A stretch of 64,000 nucleotides of DNA from Candidatus Haliotispira prima (GTDB taxonomy: Bacteria; Spirochaetota; Spirochaetia; SP-2023), in contig CP123443.1 of the NCBI GenBank assembly GCA_029867005.1, positions 2,604,001 through 2,668,000 of the forward strand, in the 5' to 3' direction. The notes under the pieces are model-generated. The model had not been told where the DNA came from. It made no database searches and worked only from the letters and a program-made list of their open reading frames with translations. Made by a program: the position numbers and the translations under genes. Numbering within the stretch: position 1 is the first letter of the stretch; the number at the start of each line of letters is the position of its first letter. Below are positions 36,192-44,736 of the stretch, in pieces.

Positions 36192-37097
36192 TTAGTTCCC
36201 ATTCAAACGCTTGCTAATTAGTTTCTTTAGCTTCCTAAAGTCATCCGGAAGAAGAATCTCATCCTTCTTAAGCAGATCCTTGATAACCGCATTTAGTTTT
36301 TCTTTTCCGGATAATAGCTTTCCGTCTGTAGCCTTAACGCAAAAGCATTCCGAGTTGATGACATGGGATAAGACCTTCTTCCCCTGAATCATCTCCAGCC
36401 ACAGACCTGTACCAAAGGATATTTGATTTTGCCCACCCGTCATGGAATAGAGGCATTCGTTGAATCGAATTTCAAGTTCATCAACCGAAACTTGCCGAGT
36501 GACATTAGATGCATGCGCTCCAAAATCCGGAGCCTTTTTTAACATTTCCAGTGCGCTCTCTTTGTTCGGAAAGTCGTCAGAACACGAAAACTTATGAATC
36601 CAATTCTGCTTCAATTCTTCTCGTATTACAATGATAACATGGTTTGCAGCATCCAAGAACAAACGTTCTTGTGAAAACTGAAGAACCTTGCTTTCAAGCT
36701 TTTCTTTGCTGACTTTGCAATACGTCGAACGAACAAGATAATCCGGTTCTAAAAAGTAGTTCTCGATTTCTCTGCGTTTCCAGACCAAAAGATTGTGCGT
36801 ATCCGGGTTGGGAAAATTTGTCCAACATTCTTCTATAAATGCGTCATCCTGATGGTCTCGATCAATTAAAAAGTAATATGATGGATGATGAGACAGAGCC
36901 TTTGCCACACTTTTTACAGAAAAAGAGGGGCCAAGCGGTCTAATGCGGAGTCCGTTGTCAAAAAGTTCATTCAGTACCGTGGGGTCAACGGAATCACTGT
37001 CTGTTCCCTCAACAAACAATACATGCTGACCATCATGAAGGACTTCCTCAGAACGAATAGATCTTTTTACGCTAATCATTAGCGTTCTCTTTGTCAT
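36192..37097 (-). CDS. DUF4435/TOPRIM-like nuclease, AriB-like partner of ATPase
   Basis: 301 residues. An early VLFVEGTDSDS gives the TOPRIM-type glutamate, and YYFLIDRDHQDD the DxD-type acidic pair, followed by a KRREIENYFLEP segment common in DUF4435 proteins. Overlaps the end of the upstream AAA gene by 26 bp, so they form one operon. In PARIS systems AriA (AAA15 ATPase) holds AriB (DUF4435 TOPRIM nuclease), which is released by phage anti-restriction proteins and cleaves tRNA. The two-gene order and sizes fit, but other ATPase-TOPRIM pairs exist. Confidence 0.6.
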   Translation of the reverse strand: MTKRTLMISVKRSIRSEEVLHDGQHVLFVEGTDSDSVDPTVLNELFDNGLRIRPLGPSFSVKSVAKALSHHPSYYFLIDRDHQDDAFIEECWTNFPNPDTHNLLVWKRREIENYFLEPDYLVRSTYCKVSKEKLESKVLQFSQERLFLDAANHVIIVIREELKQNWIHKFSCSDDFPNKESALEMLKKAPDFGAHASNVTRQVSVDELEIRFNECLYSMTGGQNQISFGTGLWLEMIQGKKVLSHVINSECFCVKATDGKLLSGKEKLNAVIKDLLKKDEILLPDDFRKLKKLISKRLNGN

Positions 37098-38157
37098 TCA
37101 GGAGCAGAATACGCCGGTCCTCTGAAACAGAGTCCATTATGTCTTCAGAGTGAGTGGCCATGACATACTGATTTCGGGGTGCCAGCTCAATCAGTCTGTT
37201 GACAAAACTTCGATGCCATTGGGCATTCAAATGGAGTTCCGGCTCATCAATAAACACGACCGTGGGATTATCCTTGGTATGATACCAAATAAGAAACAAC
37301 GTTGAGATGATCTCCTTCTGTCCGGAGCTCAATCCATCAAACGTAAGAGATTTACCGCCATTGACCGGCGTAATCCTAAAATCGACCGTATTTTCTGCCG
37401 AGGGTCTCAATTTGCTGATGGTTCCGCCTGCGTAAAATTTTACGAGTTCATTTAATTGATCAAGGGTCCCGTCATTCGATTCATCTCCGGTAGTAAACTC
37501 AAAAAGATCGGCCTTATTCATCAATAAACGCAAGATAAGAAGTTTTAATGTACTCAATGACCTCGTACGTCGACGTATTCGCAATGGTCGGATTGTTTCG
37601 GAATCTCTAATCATCGTACCCAGCTCGGGATTCCCTTCCTGGACTTTGCGATAGCTGTGGAACAGAAGGAAGGAATGCTCAATAACCGGGTTTGACGAAA
37701 ATCCACAGATCGTGTTGATCAATTCATCTACATCCCTATTAGCATCAGTGAAGTTATCTTCAAACCATTTCAGGCCCCAACTACCACCGTTTATATTGAC
37801 CGAACCACTTCGATCAATCCCCATCCCAATCCGGACCTTCTCCTCACCAATAGTGATATCACCTTTTATTTCAGCAACATCAGCCCCTGCCCGAATAAGA
37901 AGGTCCGGGACATCGATTGAACGGGGGCCATTCTCCAACTCAAAATGGCTTTCCTTGACACTTAGGCACATAAGAAGAAGAGCACAGCACTCAATAAGGG
38001 AGGTTTTCCCCAAACCATTTTCGCTGCCCATAACCTGCATGTCAGGGTCTCCCGACAGCTTCGGCATCGGGAAATCCATTTCGAAGGAATCTATACCCTT
38101 ATAGTTTTTAATGGATATAGTTTTTAATCTTATAGAAAGGTTCTTACCTTTGCTCAC
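37072..38157 (-). CDS. AAA15/ABC-type ATPase, AriA-like (PARIS-like system)
   Basis: 361 residues, GTG start with AGGAGG 6 nt upstream. N-terminal SMC/RecF-type strand IKNYKGIDSFEMDF, Walker A GSENGLGKTS (about 44-53), signature-like LSSGQKE, Walker B VVFIDEPELHL, and an ATHSEDIM H-loop. This is the single-headed AAA15 type used in OLD, Gabija, PARIS and similar defence systems. Lower in GC than the flanks and inserted at a duplicated gene end. Confidence 0.7.
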   Translation of the reverse strand: MSKGKNLSIRLKTISIKNYKGIDSFEMDFPMPKLSGDPDMQVMGSENGLGKTSLIECCALLLMCLSVKESHFELENGPRSIDVPDLLIRAGADVAEIKGDITIGEEKVRIGMGIDRSGSVNINGGSWGLKWFEDNFTDANRDVDELINTICGFSSNPVIEHSFLLFHSYRKVQEGNPELGTMIRDSETIRPLRIRRRTRSLSTLKLLILRLLMNKADLFEFTTGDESNDGTLDQLNELVKFYAGGTISKLRPSAENTVDFRITPVNGGKSLTFDGLSSGQKEIISTLFLIWYHTKDNPTVVFIDEPELHLNAQWHRSFVNRLIELAPRNQYVMATHSEDIMDSVSEDRRILLLNDKENAND

Positions 38158-38615
38158 TCTAAACCTCCTGTGCTATCCGCGTCACTGCTTGACCGTATCA
38201 CATGAGGAGCTTGGGATCCTCCCCAAAGATCTTGTTCGAGATCTTTGGGACTACAGTTTCCATCACAGGGCAGCAAGTTCTGCTCCGGCAGAGTGGAAAG
38301 CTCCCAAACCAATTCCGTTTTTACTCCAACCACGCATCTCTTTCATGAACAATCGGTTAATATCCTAAAAACCTTGCGGCTTATCTCGCAACAGGCTGCG
38401 CAGCTACTTGAGAGCCAAAGCCTCATCGAAACGGCCCTACCGCAGCCGATCATTCTTTTGCGGTCGCACTTCGCCACCGCTTCGGGCAGAAAATACATAT
38501 CATTCCATCCGGAGAAACGTTGGGACAATCCACCAAGCCGAAAATCCCAGCTATCAATGGGAATATTCTATCTTTTACGGACGTAATAGACAATCACTAG
38601 CCATCAAAGAATTCT
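38158..38615. other. Non-coding part of the insert
   Basis: About 450 bp between the ATPase start and the right repeat. Short frames exist (38245-38586, 38408-38797) but have no ribosome site or recognisable product. Probably holds the promoter of the minus-strand pair. Confidence 0.45.
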
Positions 38616-38888
38616 CGCACTACTTTGGAGGGTATGCAGGTTCTGGTGCGCAATCCCGACCGTTCGGCTTGGGATGTGGTGCTGCCTTACCAAGAGGAGT
38701 TCAGCGTCAACCAAATTGCCATCCTGCAAAAAGAGTTGAACCTGCTGGGGGACCATCTGTTGGGACAGCAGGATTTTACGAAGCTGGGTACCGCTGACGC
38801 GAAGGAATACCTGTTCCTGTTGGACAAAATGGTCGAGATGGGTCTCATCACGGACACGGTGCCGGCCAACCGCCTCTTCGTCTTTTGA
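38616..38888 (+). pseudogene. 3' fragment of NMT1/THI5-like binding-protein gene
   Basis: Encodes the last ~88 residues of the protein at 34863-35963 with no amino-acid change after its first codon. No start or signal peptide, so it is not functional by itself. It is the right-hand copy of the direct repeat flanking the PARIS-like insert. Confidence 0.85.
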
Positions 38889-39044
38889 CTGTACAAAGAG
38901 TCTGCCCGAAAATAGCCCTCAAGTCCCCCGATTTCAAAACACTCTTCCCTAAAAAGGATTTTTTCGTGATTTTCGTGTCTTTCGTGGTTCATCGGTTTTC
39001 TGCCTATTTCTTTCCACCATCCTGCACCGGACGGAGAATAAACC

Positions 39045-39905
39045 CTACAGCGAATACCAGAGCAGCCAGCCCAAACCCAAACCAAAGCCCAACACCGAGA
39101 CCCAAGAAAACAGCTTTGGGTTAAAAAAAGTCTTTACCCCCTCACTGCTTTCTTTCAGGCCAAATTCCTGAGGTTGGTGGTTGTGATAAGTGTGAAACAT
39201 TCTGTCCCAGAAGGGAAACACCACGCCATAGTTGCTGTTGTAATAATCCGGGTCCACACTGTGGTGAGTGGCGTGGTGACTCGGCATGACCAAAACGTAT
39301 TTCAACCACCGATCCTTTAACTGTAAGTCACTGTGATGAAACACCGAGAACATAAAGGTGGTCGCCTCGAACAGCACCACTAAGCCGCCGGAAAAGCCAA
39401 ACAACAGAATCACCCCTGCCTTGTAAAAAAGCGAAAAAGTCAGCTCGGCGATGTGGAAACGGATCCCCGTAGAAGTATTGAGGTCGGTATCGGAGTGGTG
39501 GCATCGGTGAAACTGCCAAAGGAAATGTACCCGGTGGTTGAGTACATGCCATACGTACACCAAAAAGTCGTAGAAGACAAAGGCCACCACATAGTAGAAT
39601 GCATGGTACAACACGGTATCGGACTCTGTGAAAAAGAGCAGTCGGGCGAGTCCGTTAAAAGAATGGCTCTCACTCACCAGATACAGACCGGTGGCCGAGC
39701 CAAAGAAAAGCACCACCTGATTGATAACGGTGATGCTGAGGTTTATTCGATAGGAAACCCACCGCGCATTCCGAGGGCGACGAGTTCTCTTCCCTCTATT
39801 GGCCTGTAGCCATTCCAGGAAAAAAAACAATGCGAAGAAGGCCAGAGAAATGACCGGTAAAAAAGTGAACAATGCGGGAAAACCGGCAGAAACATTTGAG
39901 TCCAA
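39045..39905 (-). CDS. Fatty acid hydroxylase / sterol desaturase family membrane protein
   Basis: 286 residues with several membrane helices. Histidine clusters of the di-iron hydroxylase family: HVLNH, HRCHH, HHSD and PSHHATHH. Acts on a lipid in the membrane; substrates in bacteria include sterols, carotenoids, sphingolipid-like and alkylglycerol lipids. A sulfonolipid hydroxylase would fit the synthase pair at 11-14 kb, but they are 25 kb apart and this is speculation. Lies between two defence inserts. Confidence 0.8.
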   Translation of the reverse strand: MDSNVSAGFPALFTFLPVISLAFFALFFFLEWLQANRGKRTRRPRNARWVSYRINLSITVINQVVLFFGSATGLYLVSESHSFNGLARLLFFTESDTVLYHAFYYVVAFVFYDFLVYVWHVLNHRVHFLWQFHRCHHSDTDLNTSTGIRFHIAELTFSLFYKAGVILLFGFSGGLVVLFEATTFMFSVFHHSDLQLKDRWLKYVLVMPSHHATHHSVDPDYYNSNYGVVFPFWDRMFHTYHNHQPQEFGLKESSEGVKTFFNPKLFSWVSVLGFGLGLGWLLWYSL

Positions 39906-40279
39906 TGGAAAGTAACCTCGGATTATCTTTTTTTACTTTTTCTTGCAAACCGTTTTCTTTGGTTTACAGGTATGGAATGGGAAGCCTTCTTACCAAAGTT
40001 CCCCCAAGTCTAGAATTTGGGCGGCTTTTTGGCAAGGGATTGGCGCGCGCGCGCGGCCGGTGCGGCCCGGAAAAGGCCAACTTTATAGTCCGGCTCCGAA
40101 TTTTGGCAATGGACTTTCACAATAACGGGTGAAAATACCCTTATACGGAATTAAAATCCTCATGTATAATAGCTTTAATATTTTTAGCCCTTGCCACACA
40201 AATACCTTCCGGGCTCAATATATCCGGCATGATGTTTGCTTTAGATATATAGACATTGAAGATACATAAGGAGTAAACA
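39906..40279. promoter_or_regulatory. Regulatory region of helicase/PLD operon
   Basis: 374 bp without a gene. Contains an alternating CG run (about 40048-40056), AGCCC/GGGCT arms near 40188-40214, and the sigma54 promoter described separately. Confidence 0.5.
40225..40240 (+). promoter_or_regulatory. Candidate sigma54 (-24/-12) promoter
   Basis: CGGCATGATGTTTGCT against the consensus TGGCACGN4TTGCW: the invariant GG (40226-40227) and GC (40238-40239) are exactly 10 bp apart, and only two other positions differ. The start site would be near 40251, about 29 nt before the operon's first ATG. The operon's last gene encodes a sigma54-type activator, which makes a chance match less likely. Confidence 0.7.
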
Positions 40280-43207
40280 ATGGCATTACTGTACTATGAA
40301 AATTTAACAGATCATCGCCCTGATATGTTAATGCGTAAGACATTTGGTGGCTTACAGGATTTTTATAAATTCCTAAACACGACTAAACAATACTTGGAGA
40401 GCGAGAAGGCCGTCAAGTGTCTTGGGTGGGAGCCCGTAACTAGAGACGAAGAGGAGGAAAACGGGGCAAATATCGGATCGACTGCTCGCAAATGCCCCCA
40501 CTGTAAGGCACTTAATGGAAGTCCGGAGATATCATATCAATCTGAAGAACATGCTAATAAAAGAGCAAAAGCATTAAAGTTCAAATCCTTCGTGTATAAA
40601 TGTCCAAAGGGACAAGGCTGGCACTTATCAAGCGGGTTTTGGGTCAAACTTGTGGGACCTAAAGGCATTTCCCAAAACTTTGATGCAAACTTTAAACATT
40701 TCTTAGATGAAAACAACGAAGAAGTGTATGAAGCCAACAGCCAAAACTGGGTAAATATCGGAGCCGCTTCCCGTGAATGCACTCAGTGTAAGCCGCGTAA
40801 TGGAAAACCCAAAATCGCATATCAGTCTAAAGAACACGCAGTCGAAGTGGCAGAAAACGCAAAAGTTGATCTCTCGTTCTATGAGTGCCCTCATGGGCAA
40901 GGCTGGCACTTAAAAAAAGACCTGAATGGTAGGGTCCATTTTGGTAATAACAACAAGTTGGACATCTTAGATCGGGATCCTCAAAAAAAACAGCTTAAAC
41001 TCAATAGATGCCCTGATGAAAGCTTGCTTGTACTGCGTCCCAACACCTATCAGATTAAGTGTCAGATAGAGGCTATACAGGCACTTCAGGACAAACCATC
41101 TCAAAGTCACAGACCACTACTTAGGCTGTTTGAAGCATCAAGTCATGCTAAGTGGGAGGGTATTGACAGATTTGATGACCCCGTAACGTATTGGTATATA
41201 CTGACGGATGACCAACGGCCGGGTACAGATGAGCAGCGCAAGTGGGTAGAGATGGCTTTACATACTCCGGATTTTACGTTTTTGGAAGGGCCCCCCGGTT
41301 CCGGGAAAACAACCGCTATTTGTGAGCTGGTGATTCAACTGGCCCGTAGAGGCAAGAGAGCACTATTGTGTGCCTCCACTCATGTTGCAGTGGACAATGT
41401 GCTTGAACGTCTAATGGATGAAAATAACAAGCATCGGGACTGCATTCTTCCAATCCGGATTGGCGACAGCTCCAATGTCTCGCCAAAAGCAAAGCCCTGG
41501 CAGTTAAACGAATTTATGGACACAGAATGTAAGCGATTATTAAATGAACTGCGAAAGGTCAAGAATTTCAATAATGCACAACAGGAGCTATTTGAGCAAT
41601 TGCGCGCCGGCCGTGAAACGATCCAAAAGATGGTGCTCGACTCGGCAAATTTGGTATGCGGCACAACGATTGGTATTTTGCAGCACCCGGATATTAAGAA
41701 CCGCGAAAAGCAATCTCCTCAGTTTGATTTGATGATCATCGATGAAGCATCAAAAACCACTTTTCAGGAATTTCTTGTTCCCGCATTGCTGGCCAAGCGT
41801 TGGGTGTTGGTCGGGGACCCCAAACAACTGTCTCCCTATGTGGATGATGAATCGACAGCGGTAAATATCGAACCTTGCTTGCCGGAAGAATACAAAAGAA
41901 ATGCGTGTGTAGATGTCTTTAAAGCATCAAAACAAAGGGTTTCTACTCTTATATGTTCCGGTGCCCCCAAAACCATAGAGTTCTGCAAACAACAAGCTGC
42001 TTCCGCAGAAGTATTGGCCGGGACACCGGATTCAAGCCAAGACGAGCTTTGCTATGCAAGCGTAGTCATTGGTGCTTCAGATTTTCTGGAATACAACCAA
42101 GAAAACCTGCCTCTTGATATTGGGCATATTCGGTCCCCGGAGAGGGTGCCGGAATCGATAAAAAGAAAATCGAAAGCTTATTGTCGTCTAAGTAAAGAAA
42201 GCGGTAACAATTTTGAGCCGGGCACCTGGCAAGCAGAAATTGCCTGGCGACTCGCCAGATGGTATGAGCAGCGACTGAATGAAGAGACTAAGTCGGAAGA
42301 TTCCGATAAACGTACAACCGGTAAAAAGTTAAAAGAGCAAATCCAACAGTTACTTCCATTTGATGACAAGGACAAAAAAGATTCGGTATGGGAGGGGATA
42401 GACCGGGTCAGGCGGGTTGCCTTGCCCAGTGTTTTAGAATCCCTTCAGAAAGGCTTTGAGCGAAATACCCGCCAAAGAGATGATACCGCATTGAGTGATG
42501 GTTTACCGGATGAGGTACTTCAACAACGTTTAGTGACGCTCTCATGGCAGCATCGAATGCACCCCGAAATGGCAGAATTCCCTCATCAATCTATTTACAA
42601 CGGAGAAGCGTTGCATACACCGAAATTTTTAGAAGGACAACGACAATGGACATACAGACCGGGATCTAAGCGGTGTCTATGGCACGATGTAAATGGCGAA
42701 AAAGACCCTTCCAATGCGAACCAAGACGAAGTGAATGCAGTGATCCGTGAATTAGAATCCTTTGATACGTGGGCACAGACAAACCCCAATACTGAGTCCG
42801 GCAGAAAAAAGTCTTGGGAAGTCGCGCTGCTCACTTTTTACAGGGGGCAGGAAAAAGTACTAAGGCAAGCTGTCCGTGACTGGCCCGAGACTAAATCCGA
42901 GTTTGGGCACTTTCATCGGGGAGGAACAGATACTCCATATTTGGATATCCAAGTATGCACTGTCGATCGCTTTCAGGGCCATGAGGCTGACTTTGTCATG
43001 CTGAGTTTCTCCAGTCCTTTTGCGACTAGTTTTCTCGAAAGTCCAAATAGGCTGAATGTGGCAATAACAAGAGCGAGATACCAACTGGTGGTATTTGGTA
43101 ACCGAAACAGAATGAAAAAGGCATCAGGGGTGCTGGGAAAGTTTGCGAAAGCTGTGACATGGGACAAATCATTAGCTCAAAACGATAATAAAGGAGTGAA
43201 GCGATGA
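40280..43207 (+). CDS. SF1 (COG1112/UPF1-like) helicase with N-terminal zinc modules
   Basis: 975 residues. Two N-terminal modules (about 71-118 and 164-211) share the pattern C-x2-C, a YQS-x2-HA segment, then Y-x-C-P-x4-GWHL. Helicase core: Walker A GPPGSGKTT (~336), DEAS Walker B (~488), GDPKQLSP, QHRMHPEM (~757), DRFQGHEAD (~895) and NVAITRAR (~923). This is the UPF1/DNA2-like SF1B group used in Mokosh-type antiphage systems together with a PLD nuclease. AAGGAG site before the ATG. First gene of a six-frame operon. Confidence 0.82.
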   Translation: MALLYYENLTDHRPDMLMRKTFGGLQDFYKFLNTTKQYLESEKAVKCLGWEPVTRDEEEENGANIGSTARKCPHCKALNGSPEISYQSEEHANKRAKALKFKSFVYKCPKGQGWHLSSGFWVKLVGPKGISQNFDANFKHFLDENNEEVYEANSQNWVNIGAASRECTQCKPRNGKPKIAYQSKEHAVEVAENAKVDLSFYECPHGQGWHLKKDLNGRVHFGNNNKLDILDRDPQKKQLKLNRCPDESLLVLRPNTYQIKCQIEAIQALQDKPSQSHRPLLRLFEASSHAKWEGIDRFDDPVTYWYILTDDQRPGTDEQRKWVEMALHTPDFTFLEGPPGSGKTTAICELVIQLARRGKRALLCASTHVAVDNVLERLMDENNKHRDCILPIRIGDSSNVSPKAKPWQLNEFMDTECKRLLNELRKVKNFNNAQQELFEQLRAGRETIQKMVLDSANLVCGTTIGILQHPDIKNREKQSPQFDLMIIDEASKTTFQEFLVPALLAKRWVLVGDPKQLSPYVDDESTAVNIEPCLPEEYKRNACVDVFKASKQRVSTLICSGAPKTIEFCKQQAASAEVLAGTPDSSQDELCYASVVIGASDFLEYNQENLPLDIGHIRSPERVPESIKRKSKAYCRLSKESGNNFEPGTWQAEIAWRLARWYEQRLNEETKSEDSDKRTTGKKLKEQIQQLLPFDDKDKKDSVWEGIDRVRRVALPSVLESLQKGFERNTRQRDDTALSDGLPDEVLQQRLVTLSWQHRMHPEMAEFPHQSIYNGEALHTPKFLEGQRQWTYRPGSKRCLWHDVNGEKDPSNANQDEVNAVIRELESFDTWAQTNPNTESGRKKSWEVALLTFYRGQEKVLRQAVRDWPETKSEFGHFHRGGTDTPYLDIQVCTVDRFQGHEADFVMLSFSSPFATSFLESPNRLNVAITRARYQLVVFGNRNRMKKASGVLGKFAKAVTWDKSLAQNDNKGVKR

Positions 43208-43959
43208 ATAGTGAAATTCTACTGACGCGCGAAATCGAAATCGAAACCTGGCACATTCAGGGGACGATTGCAAAAGCACAGGAGAGAAAAGAGATAATGC
43301 TTGTACTGAAATTCCTGGCTGAACCTCCAGACAACAGAGCGCGAGACTTTGCATCCGAACTGCTATTTGTTGGCGATGACAACCCCAGGCAAGTCGTAGC
43401 CCAAAGAATGCTGGCATTATCCAAGCTTTATGGTTTAACAGATGAGGAGCCAAGCAGCGGTGTGTATTCGCTAACGGACAAAGGAAAGGAGGCACTGGAA
43501 ACTAAAGAAGTTTTCGTACCGGAAGATGGGTGTTGGGCACTGTCTGTAAGTAATGACCCTCTACTGCCACACAGTGTTATTCAGGTTGCTTCATTTGAAG
43601 AATCAAATGCGTTTTCTGAATCAATCGGTAAGGATGCCAAATCAGAACTGGAGAAGCGCAAGCAAAAGATAAAACGTCTCCCTCAATGGATAAGGCAGGT
43701 CACTAAATTGGGGGAATTGTCTCCACATGTTGGAGGAAAGAAACTAAGAATCGATTCAATAGAAGATAAAGGAGAGAAAGCATCTCCAAAACAATCGATT
43801 ACACTCGAATGGACTGTTTCAAAAAACAGTATTCGATTGTCGGACAACAAATTGCCGGACAACAATAAGAAAATTCTGAATCAGTTTGAAGGTCCCGGAC
43901 TTGATTGGAACGATGTATGGGAAATCCTTCTCCATAACGAAGACCGGCTTGATGATTAG
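43204..43959 (+). CDS. Winged-helix-like operon protein, N-terminal part (TAG-split)
   Basis: 251 residues, overlapping the helicase stop by 4 bp with an AAAGGAG site. Residues ~28-95 look like a winged helix (KEIMLVLKFLAEPP... VAQRMLALSKLYGLTD... YSLTDKGKEAL). It then has VFVPEDGCWALSVSNDPLLP and a basic central segment. The frame stops at TAG (43957-43959) and then continues open for 141 codons. I do not recognise the family; a role in nucleic-acid binding or complex assembly is a guess. Confidence 0.65.
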   Translation: MNSEILLTREIEIETWHIQGTIAKAQERKEIMLVLKFLAEPPDNRARDFASELLFVGDDNPRQVVAQRMLALSKLYGLTDEEPSSGVYSLTDKGKEALETKEVFVPEDGCWALSVSNDPLLPHSVIQVASFEESNAFSESIGKDAKSELEKRKQKIKRLPQWIRQVTKLGELSPHVGGKKLRIDSIEDKGEKASPKQSITLEWTVSKNSIRLSDNKLPDNNKKILNQFEGPGLDWNDVWEILLHNEDRLDD

Positions 43960-43977
43960 AATTCTTCCACCGGTAAA

Positions 43978-44382
43978 TTGGCAATGGCATTTGAGGAGGT
44001 TCCTAAAGATGCCCGCCAATTGATGAGGAATGATTTTAAGTTCGAGTCACCGAAAATTTTTGCAAACGGTACGGATTACGGTACGGATTATGGCGTTTTC
44101 GATGACATCGTTGTTGAAAATATTGACATATGCGCCGCAACCCAAGCGGATGCCGAAGAATGGTCGGAGTGGCGATTACGGGAATCGATCAATAGCTATG
44201 CAAGCATTGCTAAGTATCAACAATGGGTTACAGAAGCTCTGGCACCTTTTGGCGAATTTGGCATTAATTTGCCGGAACGTGATGAGTACGCAGCAAAGAT
44301 ATGGCGTGAGTCTGATGGCCAAACGAAACAGAATAGAATCAGAGCGTGGCATTTGATTGCAGCATCGGATTGGACACTTTAG
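43978..44382 (+). CDS. Operon protein, probable C-terminal part of the TAG-split gene
   Basis: Up to 134 residues in the same frame as 43204-43959, separated only by TAG and six codons. Possible starts are TTG 43978 or ATG 43984, neither with a ribosome site (the GAGGAGG at 43992-43998 is downstream of both). That favours a single ~392-residue gene broken by an amber codon or read through. Contains ATQADAEEWSEWRLRESINSYAS and an aromatic C-terminus; no family recognised. Confidence 0.5.
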   Translation: MAMAFEEVPKDARQLMRNDFKFESPKIFANGTDYGTDYGVFDDIVVENIDICAATQADAEEWSEWRLRESINSYASIAKYQQWVTEALAPFGEFGINLPERDEYAAKIWRESDGQTKQNRIRAWHLIAASDWTL

Positions 44383-44394
44383 TGAGGAAAAATT

Positions 44395-44736
44395 ATGAAA
44401 AGTAGTACTTGTTTTAAAAAAAACGGTGAACCCAAAGTGGTTTACTCCTCAGAAGATGAGGCAAAAGTGGGAGCAGATTACGCAAAATCAAATTATAGCA
44501 CTCATCTCATTCCCTATCATTGTAAAGAGTGCGGAGATTGGCATCTATCACCTCCGGAAAGGAGAACTCCATCATTTGAGTGTGGTTGCACAGATAGATC
44601 AGGCGGATTGAAACAGTGCTATCACACAAGAGAAGACGCAGAAAAACGTGCGAATATTTTGCGAGAAGAAAAAAAAGTCATTTTACAGGTATATAGCTGT
44701 GATTATGGAAAAGGCTATCACTTAACGAAAGGGTAA
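44395..44736 (+). CDS. Small two-module zinc-binding protein
   Basis: 113 residues. Two copies of the module found in the helicase N-terminus: Cys-rich start, Y-S/T-x-E-x-A helix, then YHCKECGDWHL (first copy) and YSCDYGKGYHL (second). Cys and His spacing suggests one zinc per module. It may compete with, or cap, the helicase modules, or be an adaptor binding the same partner. GTGAGG site; its stop overlaps the PLD gene start (TAATG). Confidence 0.65.
   Translation: MKSSTCFKKNGEPKVVYSSEDEAKVGADYAKSNYSTHLIPYHCKECGDWHLSPPERRTPSFECGCTDRSGGLKQCYHTREDAEKRANILREEKKVILQVYSCDYGKGYHLTKG

Noticed and set aside
38245..38797. ORFs upstream of the right repeat in the PARIS-like insert
   Set aside because: No ribosome sites and no recognised motifs; the end of the second reads through the binding-protein fragment in another frame.
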